This document shows positions 22,076 to 35,164 of a DNA stretch of 64,000 nt, piece after piece (the stretch's first letter is position 1; each line of letters opens with the position of its first letter). This DNA is from Chrysoperla carnea (lineage: Eukaryota > Arthropoda > Insecta > Neuroptera > Chrysopidae): contig NC_058342.1 in the NCBI RefSeq assembly GCF_905475395.1, forward strand, positions 26,074,640-26,138,639. Direction: 5' to 3'. The translations under genes were made by a program, and so were the position numbers. The notes under the pieces are model-generated. The model worked only from the letters and a program-made list of their open reading frames with translations. It searched no databases and had not been told where the DNA came from.

Positions 22076-22411
22076 AAAAAACAAAATGAATAAAATTTAA
22101 AATAAAAATAAAAAAACAAAAACAAAATGGGGCTAACACAGTATAAAAAAAATTAAAACAAAACTATTTCTGATTTTTTTTAAATACAAAAAAACAAAAT
22201 ATTGAATTATCGGAATTGAAAAATGATGCAGATAGGAATATTTAATTTTGAATTTTGAAGTATAATTCCAGAAAGTTTATTGGATCCAATTTGTTTAAAT
22301 ATTATGAACGATAGTTTCGACATCTATGAGTAAATTAAACGAATTTAATAAAAATTATAGTCGATAATGTAGGGAAAAGTGATTGCATATTGGAAAAGTT
22401 TCTCTCTGTGA

Positions 22412-23390
22412 CCGGGGCACCCGTAAACAATAAAATTTATTGTTTCATAACTAAAATATTTGTGCATGAATGCCGCATTCCAAAATCTTTTACAAAAATA
22501 TTACGTAGCCTTTCGTTATCGATAAATAATTAAAAAAACAAAAAAAACAATCGCGTACCGTAAGATTTTTTGAGCTCGATTTTCTTTTGTTAATTCATGT
22601 ATTTTTCGACATAATATATGTATCAATCGACGACACGTTTTCGAAAATACAAGAGTGCGTTGTCAAAATTCCGATTCTAGCCATATTTTCGAAGTAATCA
22701 ATAAATGAGAACCCGGACACCCGTCGACAATAAATTGTACTGTTTTATATATAAAATTATTGCGCATGTTGACGCGTTCCAAAAGTTTTTACAAAATTAT
22801 TGTGCATTATTTCATTCTCGATAAACAATTAAACATGTGTCGGGTGCTGAAACATATTTCGAGATGATTTTTCTATTGAAAATTGATACTTTTTTTAAAT
22901 AAAATTAGTTTCAATCGACGGGGCGTTTTCAAATAACACAAAAGTGCTTAATGAAAGTATTGATTATATCCAATATTAACGAAGAAATCAGTAAAAAACA
23001 ATAATTGTATATCATTGACAAAGTGGGCATCAAAACGAACCTGCGCGCGTATCGTGAGATTGCGGAACATAGAGCCATCTACTGGATCAACACTAACAAG
23101 TGTTTGCAAATACATAGCATTCACGCTGATTTAATGAAATGTCAAACTGAATTATAAAACAATACATTTTATTCACTTTTCAGTTGTTAGCAGACTAAAA
23201 TGGCGTCTACACAACTGCGTTCTTGATTATCGAATTACCCAGTATTCGAAATTAATAATTTTATTGATTACTTCGATAATATCGATAGAATTGGAATTTT
23301 TTCGAAGACGCGCTGCCGATTGATACCAATATTACCTCGAAAATATATAAATTAACGAAAGAAAATCAAGCTAAAAAATCGTACACCCTT
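22412..23390. mobile_element. Long-inverted-repeat element, copy 1 (right end missing)
   Basis: It starts CCGGGGCACCCGTAAACAAT and matches the element at 29,026-30,129 through its whole left arm and centre (ATTGACAAAGTGGGCATCAA, AACGAACCTGCGCGCGTATC, AGAGCCATCTACTGGATCAA) and into the right arm until about 23,390. There it diverges into unrelated sequence. The arms (CGATAAATAATTAA, TCGAAAATAC, ATCGATTG-type blocks) are self-complementary. It is non-coding. Confidence 0.8.
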
Positions 23391-23418
23391 TTTTATTATT
23401 TGTCGCAAATTTTCCACA

Positions 23419-23631
23419 ATTGTTTATCAAGTTGTACAAACTTCGTTAAAAAAAAGTCGAACTCTCAGGGATGTACCTAACCTCCATTTTTGGGAGGTAG
23501 TTTTAATCAGTTTTTTACAAATTACAAAAAAACTGATTAAAACCCCCAACTATTTCCCAAAAAAGAGGATTAGGTACGCCTCTGCGAGGTCGACTTTTTT
23601 TACGAAGTTTTTACAACCTATTAAACAACTG
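23419..23631. repeat. Palindromic repeat around a GTCGACTTTTTT arm
   Basis: The left arm, CTTCGTTAAAAAAAAGTCGA and GGGATGTACCTAACCTCC, pairs with the right arm GAGGATTAGGTACGCCTC and GAGGTCGACTTTTTTTACGA. The right arm alone recurs at about 49,540-49,620 (GAGAGGTCGACTTTTTTACG, CTATTAAACAACTGTGG). Confidence 0.75.
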
Positions 23632-23894
23632 TAGTTCCTACACACTCTGTAAAAATCGATTTTTTTTCGTTAACTAATACATTTATTTTAAATTTTGGGG
23701 ATTCCAATTAATATTCTCGCGGCTATCAAATTGTATTCAATAAAAAAAAACTTAAACCAATCATATTTCAAAATTCACAATTTTCTCTTTTTTTATTTCG
23801 CTTAATAAGAATTAAAATAATAATTTGACAATACAATTGTTGGATTAAAAAATAATAATTTAAAAAATATATATATAGGTGATTATAACCTTAA

Positions 23895-24823
23895 CAGTGG
23901 TGGATTTAAGAGAATAACACGTGATAAAAATTGACACATTATAGAAAAATTGAAGTAAACATTCGAATTATTTGAAGAAAAAAAAATTCATGTGTGTAAG
24001 AAATTATACTTTTTTGGTAACAACAAATAAAATAATTTATAAATAATGAAAACAAATAATACATACTCTAGTTAAAGTATTTATTGTGTTCATAGATGAA
24101 ACTTAATCTGTCATCTATCTATCCTTGTGAGTGACGTTTATCGACTAACTGTAACGACATTGAAGTGCGTTGCATTAACGTAGAATTATTGTCGTTATAT
24201 ACCATTTTCCTCTTTTATTTTTTGCAAATCGTCGGTTTTTTGAATTTTTCCGATTGTTTTTTAAAATAACTTCCCTCACTCCGATTTTTTCGAAAGTATA
24301 TTTTTTTAAATACTATTTTTCTCCTTATTTACTTGTTGAAAAAATCGGATTTATTTTATTTTTTTTATATGAAAATTCTTAGCCTGTACTACTAGGACAT
24401 AATTGTTTGAGTACGATCGGAAGCGTTCCGAAGATCTTATATCACTTCCTATCTATTACCAAAGTTGTTGTGGCTTTTACAGGACACTATTGCAGGAGGT
24501 GTCGCAGTGTGGAGGAGGAAGAGACGATGTCTAATCTTCTCTGTCACTGTCCAGTTCTTGCAATGAGGAGATGGACTTATTTGAGGCAGCCTCCCTTTGA
24601 CGACCTCTCTGAGCTAAAGTCCATTGACGTCAAAGCACTCCTGTTGTTCTTAAACAGCTCAAAATGGTTCATGGAGTAGTGACCTGGGATGGGCCAACCG
24701 TTTTTCGGTATCACAACGGACTCCATGTTCTAAGTGTGTTTCCACCCCCAGGACAGCCACTCTAACCTACCTACAAGGACCTAATTGCTGCATTAAATTC
24801 TCCATCGCTTAAATTCACCACTG
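23895..24823. mobile_element. hAT-like non-autonomous element with 8-bp target duplication
   Basis: The left end CAGTGGTGGATTTAAG and right end CTTAAATTCACCACTG are inverse. Flanks AACCTTAA (23887-23894) and AACCTTTA (24824-24831) form a 7-of-8 target duplication, as made by hAT transposases. No transposase is present. The 3' part holds the LINE fragment at 24,407-24,780, a nested insertion. A relative with CAGTGGCGGATTTAAA ends is at 51,940-52,559. Confidence 0.7.
24407..24780 (+). pseudogene. LINE ORF2 C-terminus with Cys/His knuckle (family A)
   Basis: The open frame reads GHYCRRCRSVEEEETMSNLL then CHCPVLAMRRWTYLRQPPF, DDLSELKSIDVKALLLFLNS and SKWFME, then stop. CxxC...H/CxxxxC knuckles followed by R...L... 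and a final LLxFLNxSxWF are typical of the end of Jockey/R1-group LINE proteins. It is 5'-truncated. The frame upstream of GHYC is not LINE-like. The last C replaces a usual His (NLLCHC). Confidence 0.7.
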
Positions 24824-25162
24824 AACCTTTAAAAATAATAATTTATTGATGAATATTTATTATCAAAGTCATAAATAAATGGTGCTTTCTACTCTTTTTT
24901 TGTTTTTTTAAGACAAATTTTTTATTCTAATTTATACGACTCAAACTCATATGCATGCTTTAAAAAAAATGAGAATGTTATAGGGAAACAAATGACTAAC
25001 TAATCGGCTTGAAGCTGAATAAATAATAAACGGCTTCCAATTTTTAATGCAAAAACAAAAGAACGTTTTTTCACGTTGTTTTATAATCACCTATAGTTAA
25101 AAAAATATTATTCCGGGGAAAGATGCGTGTTTGTTTCAAAAGGACGAGACAAGATAATTATT

Positions 25163-25395
25163 GATAACTGGGAGTTGCAACTCTGCCAGTTGGCTATAAC
25201 AATTCGAAGTAATTATAACAGGATTCTGACCAGTTTTTAGTAGTTCCATTTTAGACTACCAGATGGCAATACTTGTACTTACCTTTTATCAGATAACTGG
25301 TAATGGCAACCAAAGCAACTGGCGATAATAATTCGTACTAATTAAAACAGGAAATTGTCCCGTTTTGTCTAGTTCCAATTTAGACTACCATTTAT
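25163..25395. repeat. Imperfect tandem duplication, period about 130 bp
   Basis: Both copies contain GATAACTGG, CAACT..CCAGTTGGC or ACTGGCG, AATTCG...TAATTA and AGTTCCATTTTAGACTACCA-like blocks. Confidence 0.6.
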
Positions 25396-25619
25396 CAATA
25401 TCAGAAAAGTCGGATGCACAAAAATGACGTTGTATTAAAATTTGTTGATCAAAATTATTTCATTTGGTTGTTCTAAATAAATTTTTAACATGGTGTGCAC
25501 TGAGGAACCCAAAATTTTGGGATTTTGTTGATTTTTCGGGGATATGACAATAGAATATTAAAACTCTTAGATAATGCTCGCCAGAAAGTTACTAAAGCAT
25601 AGTTGAGAAGGGTGGTGGA

Positions 25620-25870
25620 ACTTTTGACAGAACACTGTAGTTTGAACTACCATCTTCATAACATGGGAATTTCTGATGATCCCATTTGTGGGGCCTGTAT
25701 GAGGGACGATGAAAACTCCATACATGTTATTTTCATCTGCAGAAACCTGTAAGGCGCCAGATTTAAAATGTTTGGATCCGAAACCTTGGATTCATCCATT
25801 TTGGGAGACATTCCGATGGAGATGCTGTGACGTCTGGCCTCGACAGAATGCCATAGATTCATCTGTTTGA
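25620..25870 (+). pseudogene. LINE C-terminal fragment (family B)
   Basis: Translation gives VELLTEHCSLNYHLHNMGIS then DDPICGACMRDDENSIHVIF and ICRNL, stop, then ARFKMFGSETLDSSILGDIP. This is the conserved C-terminal CxxC-H-C knuckle of Jockey/R1-type ORF2. It is homologous to 13,950-14,150 and 46,010-46,160. It contains stops. Confidence 0.75.
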
Positions 25871-27087
25871 AATAGCATCTCTTACCGGAGATGTCTCGCC
25901 TTCAATTGTTGAGCATAAACTGATTGCATAAATCCTAAAAGAGAATATAGTAGACAATAAGCACATCCTCGAAAAATCAGTATTGTACCCAAATTTGTCT
26001 CGAATCATTAGGTTCATCTTAAAACATACCTCGTTCAAAATAAGTTTGGAAAACTCAAATTGAAAAATTTTGAACATGAATTCAACATGGACGCAACTTT
26101 TTGTGCCCCTACTAAAATAATTCAGGACGATGAGACAATATTTTCTCTAGAAATTATATTTTTTGTTCGTTTTTACCTAGAACCAAAAAAACACACGCAT
26201 CTTACCTCTCTTTTTCTTTTTTAAAAACATAGTTTTTTGACAAAACAAAAGCAGTTTTTGCACAATGCTGAGCACAAAACCTACACATTTTTAATAAAAA
26301 CAAAAAAAAAGATTTACTTGCACTGTAAAAAAAAATGTTTTCGTTTAAAAATTTTGACCAAATTTTTACGATTTGAAAAAAACAATAATTGAAAATCACA
26401 AGTTAGTTTTTGAAATCAACATATCTGTAAAAAAAAATCTCAGATTAGATCGTGTTTTTCAATTTGTACACTTTTTTTTCGAATCATAACGTCTGTTAAG
26501 GGAACATTTTGAAAACAAAATCTTTCAAGATTTTTTTTAGCTAAAATAAATAGAATATGAATCAAATTTTCACGAAAATACCGCAAAACATCATTGGGCG
26601 ACGGAATTTCGAATTTAGATTGTCATTTTAATTACTTGTGATATGAATTTTAATTCTAAAATTTTTTCCCGAAATTCAGAATGATTTCTTTTTTAGAGTT
26701 CTGTCATTCGATGAAAAAAATATGCTCTCTGTCCTCCAGGGCCGGGCTCCAGCCATAACCTCCAGCCAAACGAACTTTAATTTTAAAAGTTCATTTCGAA
26801 TATTAAATTAGAAAACAGGATAAGATAAATTTCCAAAACTGACCAGATCAAAACAAGAAAAAAAATTTCAATATCTCCGAGTATCATGCCGAAGTATTAT
26901 ACAAGTTTTCATTCAACTAGGTCGAAATTAAAAATTATGTTTTCAACATTTTTAAGGTTTTCACGGGTTTTTTCCAAAAGTATTCAAAATAGATGTGACT
27001 GTACAAGTTTCGATTTGTTGATTTATCGATTCTAATTTCATACCAACTCCAGAACGTGAAATGGGATCAAGAAAAAACATGTTTAAT
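25871..27087. other. Intergenic, no gene seen
   Basis: A/T-rich. Short minus-strand frames at 25,859-26,077 and 26,202-26,399 are A/T-biased and unsupported. CAGGGCCGGGCTCCAGCCAT near 26,738 is an isolated G+C-rich patch. Confidence 0.55.
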
Positions 27088-27300
27088 TAAGCAATATGTA
27101 TAAGAAAGATAATATTATATGGTTGCTTGTATGTGTTTGTAGCTTTGCTCAGTGGCAGTTGTATGACTGACTAATGCACTCTTAAATGACTCCCTCTAAA
27201 ATTTACTTCAAATGCATTAGTCAACCATCAAAGCTACAAACATATACAAGCAAGCATCCAATCAATCATATAAAAGTATCTTTCTAAAACACATTGCTTA
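27088..27300. mobile_element. Inverted-repeat element (MITE-like), 213 bp
   Basis: The left arm TAAGCAATATGTATAAGAAA...GGTTGCTTGTATGTG...GTAGCTTTG is mirrored by CAAAGCTACAAACATATACA...GTATCTTTCT...ACATTGCTTA. The arms are about 65 bp and the centre about 85 bp. Confidence 0.8.
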
Positions 27301-28144
27301 TTGTAAATGTACTCTCTCACATTTATTGACGTAGCATGCGAAATGATTTATCAAACGAATTGTATATTAGTCGGGAACCATCTAGTGTAAGGTTATCTAC
27401 AAAGTTATGCTTAACTAACGGAGGTGACTCTGATATGGCCACATAAGATTCAAAATCAATCAGTTTTAAATGACGCACAATTTCTTGAATAAAAACTTTC
27501 CGATCCATTGATAAAACAATTAAATTGTGGTATCATCTAGAGTTTCAAAAGAAAAACGCACAAAATTTATAGAAAACTAGTTTTAATACACGAATAATTA
27601 CCATGACCTTCTAGAAAATTCTATTATATTTTCCGAAATTACTTAAATTAATCGTTTGATTTATTTTCTTTGAGCCTATTCTCGATGATCCAATCGTTTC
27701 GAGCTTTCAATTTTCGTCGGAAAATGATGATCTTAATAAATGGAAATAATAGATAATTTGTCTAGTTTATTCCTTACAAAAAAATGCCTACCAATAAAAA
27801 TTTTGCTCTCAAGAAGACTGGATGGGACTGTAGTTAAGGATATCCTGATTACCTCAAGCAATCAGCCATAGCAGGGTCTGTCATGATAGGGTATATTTTC
27901 TTGTTAATCAGTCGTTGTCAGAAATCCATACCGGCAAAAATTTGCGGGTGCCCATGCTTATGAATGCAAGGCTGTTATAAAATATTCGACTTTCAAAAAA
28001 TCAATATCGCCTCGTTCAAACTACTCCTAAAAGTTTTACATTCATACAAAATTAACAAAGGGAACTATTTCGTTACAAATCCGAATAATTTTCGTCCGAA
28101 ATAAGCTTACGTCCCGGAGATATAACCCAATTTATCCTAGTTCA

Positions 28145-28520
28145 GGATTCAGACAGAATTTGAGATAATACCTACAAAATTTTCTTTATAATTTCGACTA
28201 AAAAAGGCCTATGGCCGATAATAAGGTGATTTTGAGTGCAAAATCTAGGCGTTTCGGGAACTTCCTCCATAAAGCCATGGAGTTCTTATCCTGGTTTTTA
28301 CCCGTAATCTGTGTTTGATCTGCGCTCGTGTATATAGCGGCAGAATTTGAGAGAATACCTACAAAATTTTGTAATAATTTCATCTAAATATATCAGATAA
28401 AAAACAGAATTCAGAGTGCAAAGCAATCTAGGCATTTAATTTTGCCTAAAGCAAAGATCAGAGCCTTCTTCCACGAAGTCACGGATTTCTAATCCTGGTT
28501 TTTTCCCGTTATTTCAACTC
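28145..28520. repeat. Imperfect tandem duplication, period about 190 bp
   Basis: CAGAATTTGAGATAATACCT and CAGAATTTGAGAGAATACCT each precede ACAAAATTTT. Later GAGTGCAAAATCTAGGC and GAGTGCAAAGCAATCTAGGC, TCTTATCCTGGTTTTTACCC and TCTAATCCTGGTTTTTTCCC line up in the same order. Confidence 0.75.
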
Positions 28521-29025
28521 AATGTAAGATTATAAAGTGTAAAACTATATTTTACAAAATCCTTTAGTCGGTTTGGGGACGGGGGAGGTCACGACTCCCT
28601 AGATCTGCGCATGTGTAGATCAGTTATTGCGAACTAGAAAATGAGATTCATATTCTAACTACATACTCTTTAAAAATTCTGAGAAACAAAAAATTCTCAA
28701 ATATGATTAAATTAATATAAAAAAAAGTCATATCTGCTCCTTTAAAAAAAATGCATTAAAAAAACAAGTAGATTAAAAAACAAACAAAAAAATATGAAAT
28801 AAATTTTTATTTATATAAAAACAAAAATTACTCGTTGACTGAGGGTAAATTTAAATTTAAAAAAAATTAAATAGCTGCCTTGAGTGAAACTTAAATGTAA
28901 TTTTAACAAAAAATTTAAAGTTTATTGTCCCAAAAAAGAACAAAGTAGTTATTATTAAAGCATATTCTACAATTGTCGTATGTCGTATGTTGTTTATCGC
29001 GATGCATGTGATAAAATAGGCTAAA

Positions 29026-30129
29026 TTTCCGGGGCCCAGGCACCCGTAAACAATAAAAGTTATTTTTTCATAATGAAAATAATTGCGAAAGGGCGTCGCA
29101 TTCTAAAAACCTTTGCAAAATTTATTGTGCGTCTATTCGTTATCGATAAATAATTAAAAAAAAAAAAACATCCGCGTACTTTAAGCTTTTTTGAGATCAA
29201 TTTTTTTTTTTTTTTTGTTAATTCATATATTTTCGAGATAATTTGGGTATAAATCGATGTCGCCTCTTCGAAAATGTAAGAGTGCTTTGTCCAAATTTCG
29301 ATTTTATCTATATTAACGAAATAATCAATAAAAAACAATAATTGTAATCCGTACACCTGTCGGCAATAAAATGTACTGTTTTATATATAAAATTATAGCG
29401 CGTATTGACCGCGTTCCAATTCATACTCGATAAACAATTAAACATGTGTCGGGTGCTGAAACATATTTCGAGATGATTTTTCTGTTGAAAATTGATACAT
29501 TTTTTAAATAAAATTAATTTCAATCGACGGAGAGTCTTCAAATAACACAAAAGTGCTTAATGAAAATATTGATTATATCAATATTAACAAAGAAATCAGT
29601 AAAAAACAATAATTGTATATCATTGACAAAGTGGGCATCAAAACGAACCTGCGCGCGTATCGTGAGATGGCGTAACATAGAGCCATCTACTGGATCAACA
29701 CTAACAAGCGTTTGCAAATACGTTAGCATTCACGCTGATTTAATGAAATGTCAAACTGAATTATAAAACAATACATTTTATTCATTTGTCAGTTGTTAGC
29801 AGACTAATATGACGTCTACACAACTGCGTTCTTGATTATCGAATTGCCCAGTATTCGAAATTAAATAAATTTTTATTGATTACTTTGATAATATTAATAG
29901 AATCGAAATTTTGACAACGCCCTCTTGTACTTTTCGAAAACGTGCCGTCGATTGATACCAATATTATCTCGAAAATAACTAACAAAAGAAAATCGAGCTT
30001 AAAAAATCGTACACTATCGACAACGAATAGACGAGCAATAATTTTCGAAAGGAATGCAGCGTCCTTGCGCAATTATTTTAATTGTGAAACAAAAAATTTT
30101 ATTGGTTACAGGTGCCCGGGTCACGGAAA
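29026..30129. mobile_element. Long-inverted-repeat (foldback-type) element, copy 2, full length
   Basis: The ends TTTCCGGGGCCCAGGCACC and GGTGCCCGGGTCACGGAAA are inverse. The arms extend inward roughly 400 bp each with many matched blocks (ATCGATAAATAATTAA, CGATGTCGCCTCTTCGAAAA, AATCAATAAAA), around a core shared with 22,960-23,260. Outside it, CTACAATTGTCGTATGTCGT at about 28,970 faces ACGACATACGATTTCAATTG at about 30,210, so it may be nested in a still larger inverted repeat. Short open frames on both strands are by-products of the arms. Confidence 0.75.
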
Positions 30130-30234
30130 TCAATTATAAGATATTGTAGATAACCTCACATAATTGTAAAAAATGGCTTTTATTGCGTATTCGTACAACA
30201 TCCGACAAACGACATACGATTTCAATTGTAGGAT

Positions 30235-33200
30235 AAGTTTAAAAAACGGTTTTATTTCGTACCCATACGGTCGAGTCAATTAAGATATTCGTGTTATTTC
30301 CGAAGCTTTAAATATAGAATTAAGAATATTTCGTAATTCTAAGTGTTTGTATGAAGAAGGACTTTTCACATCTTCCGTGAAGTCGAATTAAAATTGGATA
30401 AAAATTCGAGTTATGGGCGTATATTTGCTTGGAAAAAAAGATCTATTCAAAAAAAAACCTTACATTGATAGGAAGAGAGGTTAACTCCTTCAGTTTTACG
30501 GCGTCAAGGGATGGAGATCTGTCTGAATAAAGAATGGAAGAATCAATTCCTCCCTCCTTCTTGTGTGGGGTATTTTTGGATAAGTTTTTAATAATAGAAT
30601 AAAAATCTTTTCTCCCCTTCACGCCAGATATAAGTTCCCGAAGGTGTGTAATCAGGACACACGGTTTTACAAAATTTAAGAAAACCTGATCAAAAACAAT
30701 TCTGTTTTTAAAGTCTACAAAGTTTTACGGAATATTTAACCTCAATTGACTCGACTAAACAATTTTATTTTCAATTGTTTATAAAATGTTTATATTTAAA
30801 AGAAACAAAAAAACTAAATAAGGCTTTTTAAAAAAAATTTGACGGAAAAAATAATTAATGGTACCCGTAAATGTCTTAGTAAGTAAAAAAACAAAAAAAA
30901 CAAAGTTAAGTTAAAAAATAAATTATCATTGGTGCTGTTAAAGCTGCAAAACATAATTTTTAAAATAAACTAGCTCAATCAAAACGGAAAATGTGGTACG
31001 TTTGGAATGCTCAGCATTGTTGAGTTTACTTACCTATGGAATGATAATTAATGTTAAACAATCGTTATAAAATTCTAAAACAATTTTTCCACTTAAGTTT
31101 TGATTGTTTAATTATTTCTTATCAATAATCACATTTTGGTTGAGCTGAAATCACTAATTAATAAAAGACGCATCAAAGGTTGCAAACAAATTTTTATTTT
31201 TGATCAAAATGCTGGACTATTTGGTTATTTGAAAACGTATCTTGATCTCGCTGTATTTCAAAAGTGTTGAAACAATTCGAAAATCTAGGATTGGACAAAC
31301 ATATTTTAGAACCTCGAAATTTGTAAGGTCTTATTTGATGCGAAGGTATGCTTGCTGGATTTAGATTCTCAAACACATTTTTAACCTTCTAACTCAATTT
31401 GGAGGGACTACTGAGGTTCAGCCACTGAAAAGTCTTTAAAATAGTAAAAAGCATGATATTGCAATATAAAAAGAGAGGAAAGTGGTCTGGGAAGTTTAAT
31501 TTGAAGGGTCTAGTTTGGGCAAGCCACCGATCACAAAGTTCATTATGAAGTGTTATATTATCAATAAAAGCGCGTTCGTTTGTTATTATAGTTACATCTT
31601 GGGCTACAATTTACATTTTGAAACAATTCACAAATCCGTTAGTCAAAAAAGCGAACCGAAGCAAAAGACAGAAACAAACAGCAATTTCCTATCACGAAGT
31701 ATAGATACAAGGAGCCCGAACGTAATGTAATGTTGAACGAATGGTCCCAATTTAAGGGATAGATAATAATAACATCGATACGTCCTGAATTCTCGCGCAA
31801 CTAGTGGCAGAAAAGAGAACTATGATCTGGCTTTGATTATTGTGTACATTAATACCATGGAAAAACCTATACCGTTCGGACTCCTTGTATCTATAGTTCG
31901 TGATTTCAATAATCAGGAAGTCTATGGCCTTATTAACATTTCTTTGATACATGCAAGTTCGCCACCCCTGGTCTAGAGAAATACGGAAAGCCTTAATACA
32001 AGCAAATAAATCATTTTCTCCCTGGGAATTTCCTTCAAATTAGTAACCAATCCTATATCTCGAATTTAAGTTTATTTGGACTAAAGAGCGCTGCTAGATA
32101 AAAAGCTCTTAAGAAAAAACTCAAAAATAAATCGAACTAGGTTTTTCGAATTATCTCAACATTTTTGAACAAGTTAAAATGTCCGACAACCGAACTCCAT
32201 GTAAACAAATTGCTGTTCCAAACAAGATGTCAGTAGTGTTTTGTACCGGGATAGTGGAACGAGTGTAAGGCGCGTATGTTCTTATTTATTTCATGCAATG
32301 TACTTCGGTGCAAAAGGAACACTAGCGACACTAGTGGTATAAATAATTTCTACCAATATTGACAAATTGTGTTAATTATTCCACTTGAGTTCAGTCTTCA
32401 TGAAGCTAAGATAAAAATTACGAAGCATTTTGATGTTGAATTAAAATTTAGAAAGCAATTTTTTTGCGATCTTTTATTAATTAGGACTAAACAAAAAAAA
32501 ATTCATTTTCAATTTTGTCATTTTCACCAAAAAAAAAAACTACCATTTTTCTCTCCTAGCAATTGTTAAATTAAATCACTGGATAATTCTAACTTCATTC
32601 ATTTGTTTCTATACTATATTTTTAAGCGATCATATCAAATTGTGTTAATGTGTTTGGAGGCGGCAATTTTGAAACGTGCACTAAATGCGACAATAAGTAA
32701 ATTGAAGGGATTTTTACCGTGCGTTGAATGTGTAAATGTTTTGTGTTATTATCATCAGTGTGTGACCAAAAATTTTGCGTACCACTGGTATACATTTGTG
32801 TTACGTTTCCGAGATTCCGCACTACGCAACATAGAGGGCTTATAAATATGGTAATATTAAAAAATTTTTGAATATACAATTTGACAAAATTGAACTTTTT
32901 TTTTTTTCTGTTTTTTATATCGTTTATTATTTCAATTTTTAAATTTTTTCATATAACATATTTTTATAAAAAACCACTGTCTGAATTACGAATTATATTT
33001 AACGAGATTATTACGAACATTTTCGATTTAGCTTCGAATAACAAAAGGGGTACCACAATCGGGTCCCTCCTTAAAAACAACTCGTCACTTGGACACGAAT
33101 CGTATCCCGGTAAAAGATGTTGTTACAAACAGGTTTCAATCGAGGTCAAAAGCAACGCAGAAAAATCATAGCTTCTTTGTCGTGATTAACATTTTCGATT

Positions 33201-34780
33201 CGTATAAGAAAAAGAGTACCGCAATCGGGTTCCTTGCACCTAGACCTAAAGATTCTCTGTACCCTCCATAAAAATAACTCATCATTTGAAAACGGAGTAT
33301 ATTCCGGTAAAAGGTGCTGTTATAAAGAAAAGAAACTACAATTTTCGTTTGAGGCCAGAAACATTCCAAAAAACTGACAGCTTCCGTTCCCAAGATCAAT
33401 AGGTCAAAAGTTTGTGACCTTAAATATTCTATATCTGACTCCTTGGTGTAAATAACATATATAGAGGTTTCATTGTTCCCCCGTGAGTTCATCTGAGATC
33501 CCCAATTAATCCGAGAAAAAAGAAATCTCACTTTTAGATACCTTGTGGCTTCTATAAATGTAACTCGGCCATTAGAAACTACAATAACGCCTATTTATAG
33601 AATCAGCTGAAGGTTTTTGATAATATTCTGGGCCCATAACCAGTTTTAGAGAATGTAATTCAGGTGATAATGTCCGTTTAAAAGCCCTTTTTTAAATTAG
33701 AAAAGTCAGTAATCTCTGTCTCAGATAGGAGAGGCTGTAAAGGTTAGCAGACACAAAAAGGTAATTTTGTGGTATAAAAAAGGGTAAAAGAGGGCTGGCA
33801 AGTTGGTACTTCCAAAAGGGACATTCTTGATATTAATTGAACCTACATTTCGATTTCCAATTCCCTAGCGGTCTCCCCCTTCCGAACCCCAACTTCTAAA
33901 ACATCAGTCCGCCTTATATACAAAACTGCATGGCGATTTTCATCTTATTTGAACTGAAGGAAGTTGTTGAAAAAGCCGAAACGTTTGGACTCACTTCAAT
34001 TCGTTGACCTTCGATACAGTACCTAAGTTTATATGTTCAGGGAAAATATGACTAACAAAGCATATCATCGAATAATCGAATAAAGCCCCGTTAAACATAA
34101 TTCAAAATTTCAATAAAAACAAAATACTATCAAAAAAAATTACATATAAATATTAAATTTTAATATGACGACTGGTCTAAGTAAAAAAAAGTGTGATTGA
34201 AAAGTTAGGAAAAGATTTAAAAATTGTGTATATTTTAAACTCGATATATAACATATTCGTAAAAACAAAACAAAGAAAACATTATACATACCTATCTCTT
34301 TTTATCAAAAAACAAGTACATACATCATTTAAAAAACAAAACAAAAAAAATGCAATAAAAATGCATGATGAAAAAAAAACCCAGTGCATAAAATAAATAA
34401 AAATATTTAAAAAAAAAAATATTAAATTTAAAAAATTACAAAAAAAAATATGAACAAAAAATTATTATTGAATATTTTCAAATACTGTGTTTATATTTAA
34501 ATACAAAAAACAGTATTGATAATTAATTAAAATATCCTTTTTATTATTTTATTTGACATTTTGTGGACAAATTATTAATTAAGATATTCAGAAAAATCAT
34601 AAAAAAACGTTTTTCTTTTTCCATTAATTTTCAATACTGTTCCAAAAATAAACAAAAAACACAAAAAGCTTTGTTATCTAGTCAAAAATGTATGGGCGCA
34701 TACATACAAAATAATATATAAATAAACAATTTAGTGTCTCACTGTATTTAAAATTTGTTTTTTTTTTTTTTTGAGTTCTC
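30235..34780. other. Intergenic, repeats only
   Basis: No supported gene. An inverted pair of 32-bp arms (31,691-31,722 and 31,873-31,904, ATCACGAAGTATAGATACAA...) matches at 30 of 32 positions. Two imperfect copies of a block with ACATTTTCGATT, GGGGTACCACAATCGGGTCC / GAGTACCGCAATCGGGTTCC and CCGGTAAAAG..GTTGT/CTGTTA lie at 33,010-33,170 and 33,185-33,360. The rest is A/T-rich. Frames such as 33,166-33,531 (minus) cover these repeats and lack any motif. Confidence 0.5.
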
Positions 34781-34794
34781 TTCTTCTTCCTACT

Positions 34795-35149
34795 CATGGA
34801 GGTTAGAGAGAAGGAGAACGATCGCTACGCGCTAAAGCATTAGCGCGTCTGTCCCTGAAAATTTGTAGAATTTATAGTTCATTTTTCAGTCACCAGCCGC
34901 GCTTTTGTCGGTAAGTAGTATCTGCGAAGTTAGCTGTTTATGAGTACAAGTAGATGAAGTTAGTTGCATAATGTTCAAATTGAATGATATTACACGTATA
35001 TTAAACGTTGATAGATCATTTGAAATTAGCGCACAACAGCCCGCTTTTAATGAGACAACTTAGCGATCGCAGCGCCTCACTTATTTTGTCCATATTTCGG
35101 GGACAATATTTTCTATAGCGATCGTTCTCCTTTTTCTATAACCTCCATG
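34795..35149. mobile_element. hAT-like MITE, copy 1 (355 bp)
   Basis: The ends CATGGAGGTTAGAGAGAAGG and CCTTTTTCTATAACCTCCATG-like sequence are inverse, with AGAACGATCGCTA / TAGCGATCGTTCT following. Flanks TTCCTACT and TCCCTACC agree at 6 of 8 positions. It is highly similar to 59,635-59,959. The centre contains a 29-bp or so segment (near 34,990) absent from the other copy. Confidence 0.85.
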
Positions 35150-35164
35150 TCCCTACCTTTAAAG

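Noticed and set aside
29060-30139. Several 60-100 aa frames on both strands
   Set aside because: They fall in the arms and core of the long-inverted-repeat element, and each shows related frames in the mirrored arm.
33166-33531. 121-aa minus-strand open frame
   Set aside because: Overlaps an imperfect repeat, no motif, no splice or promoter support.
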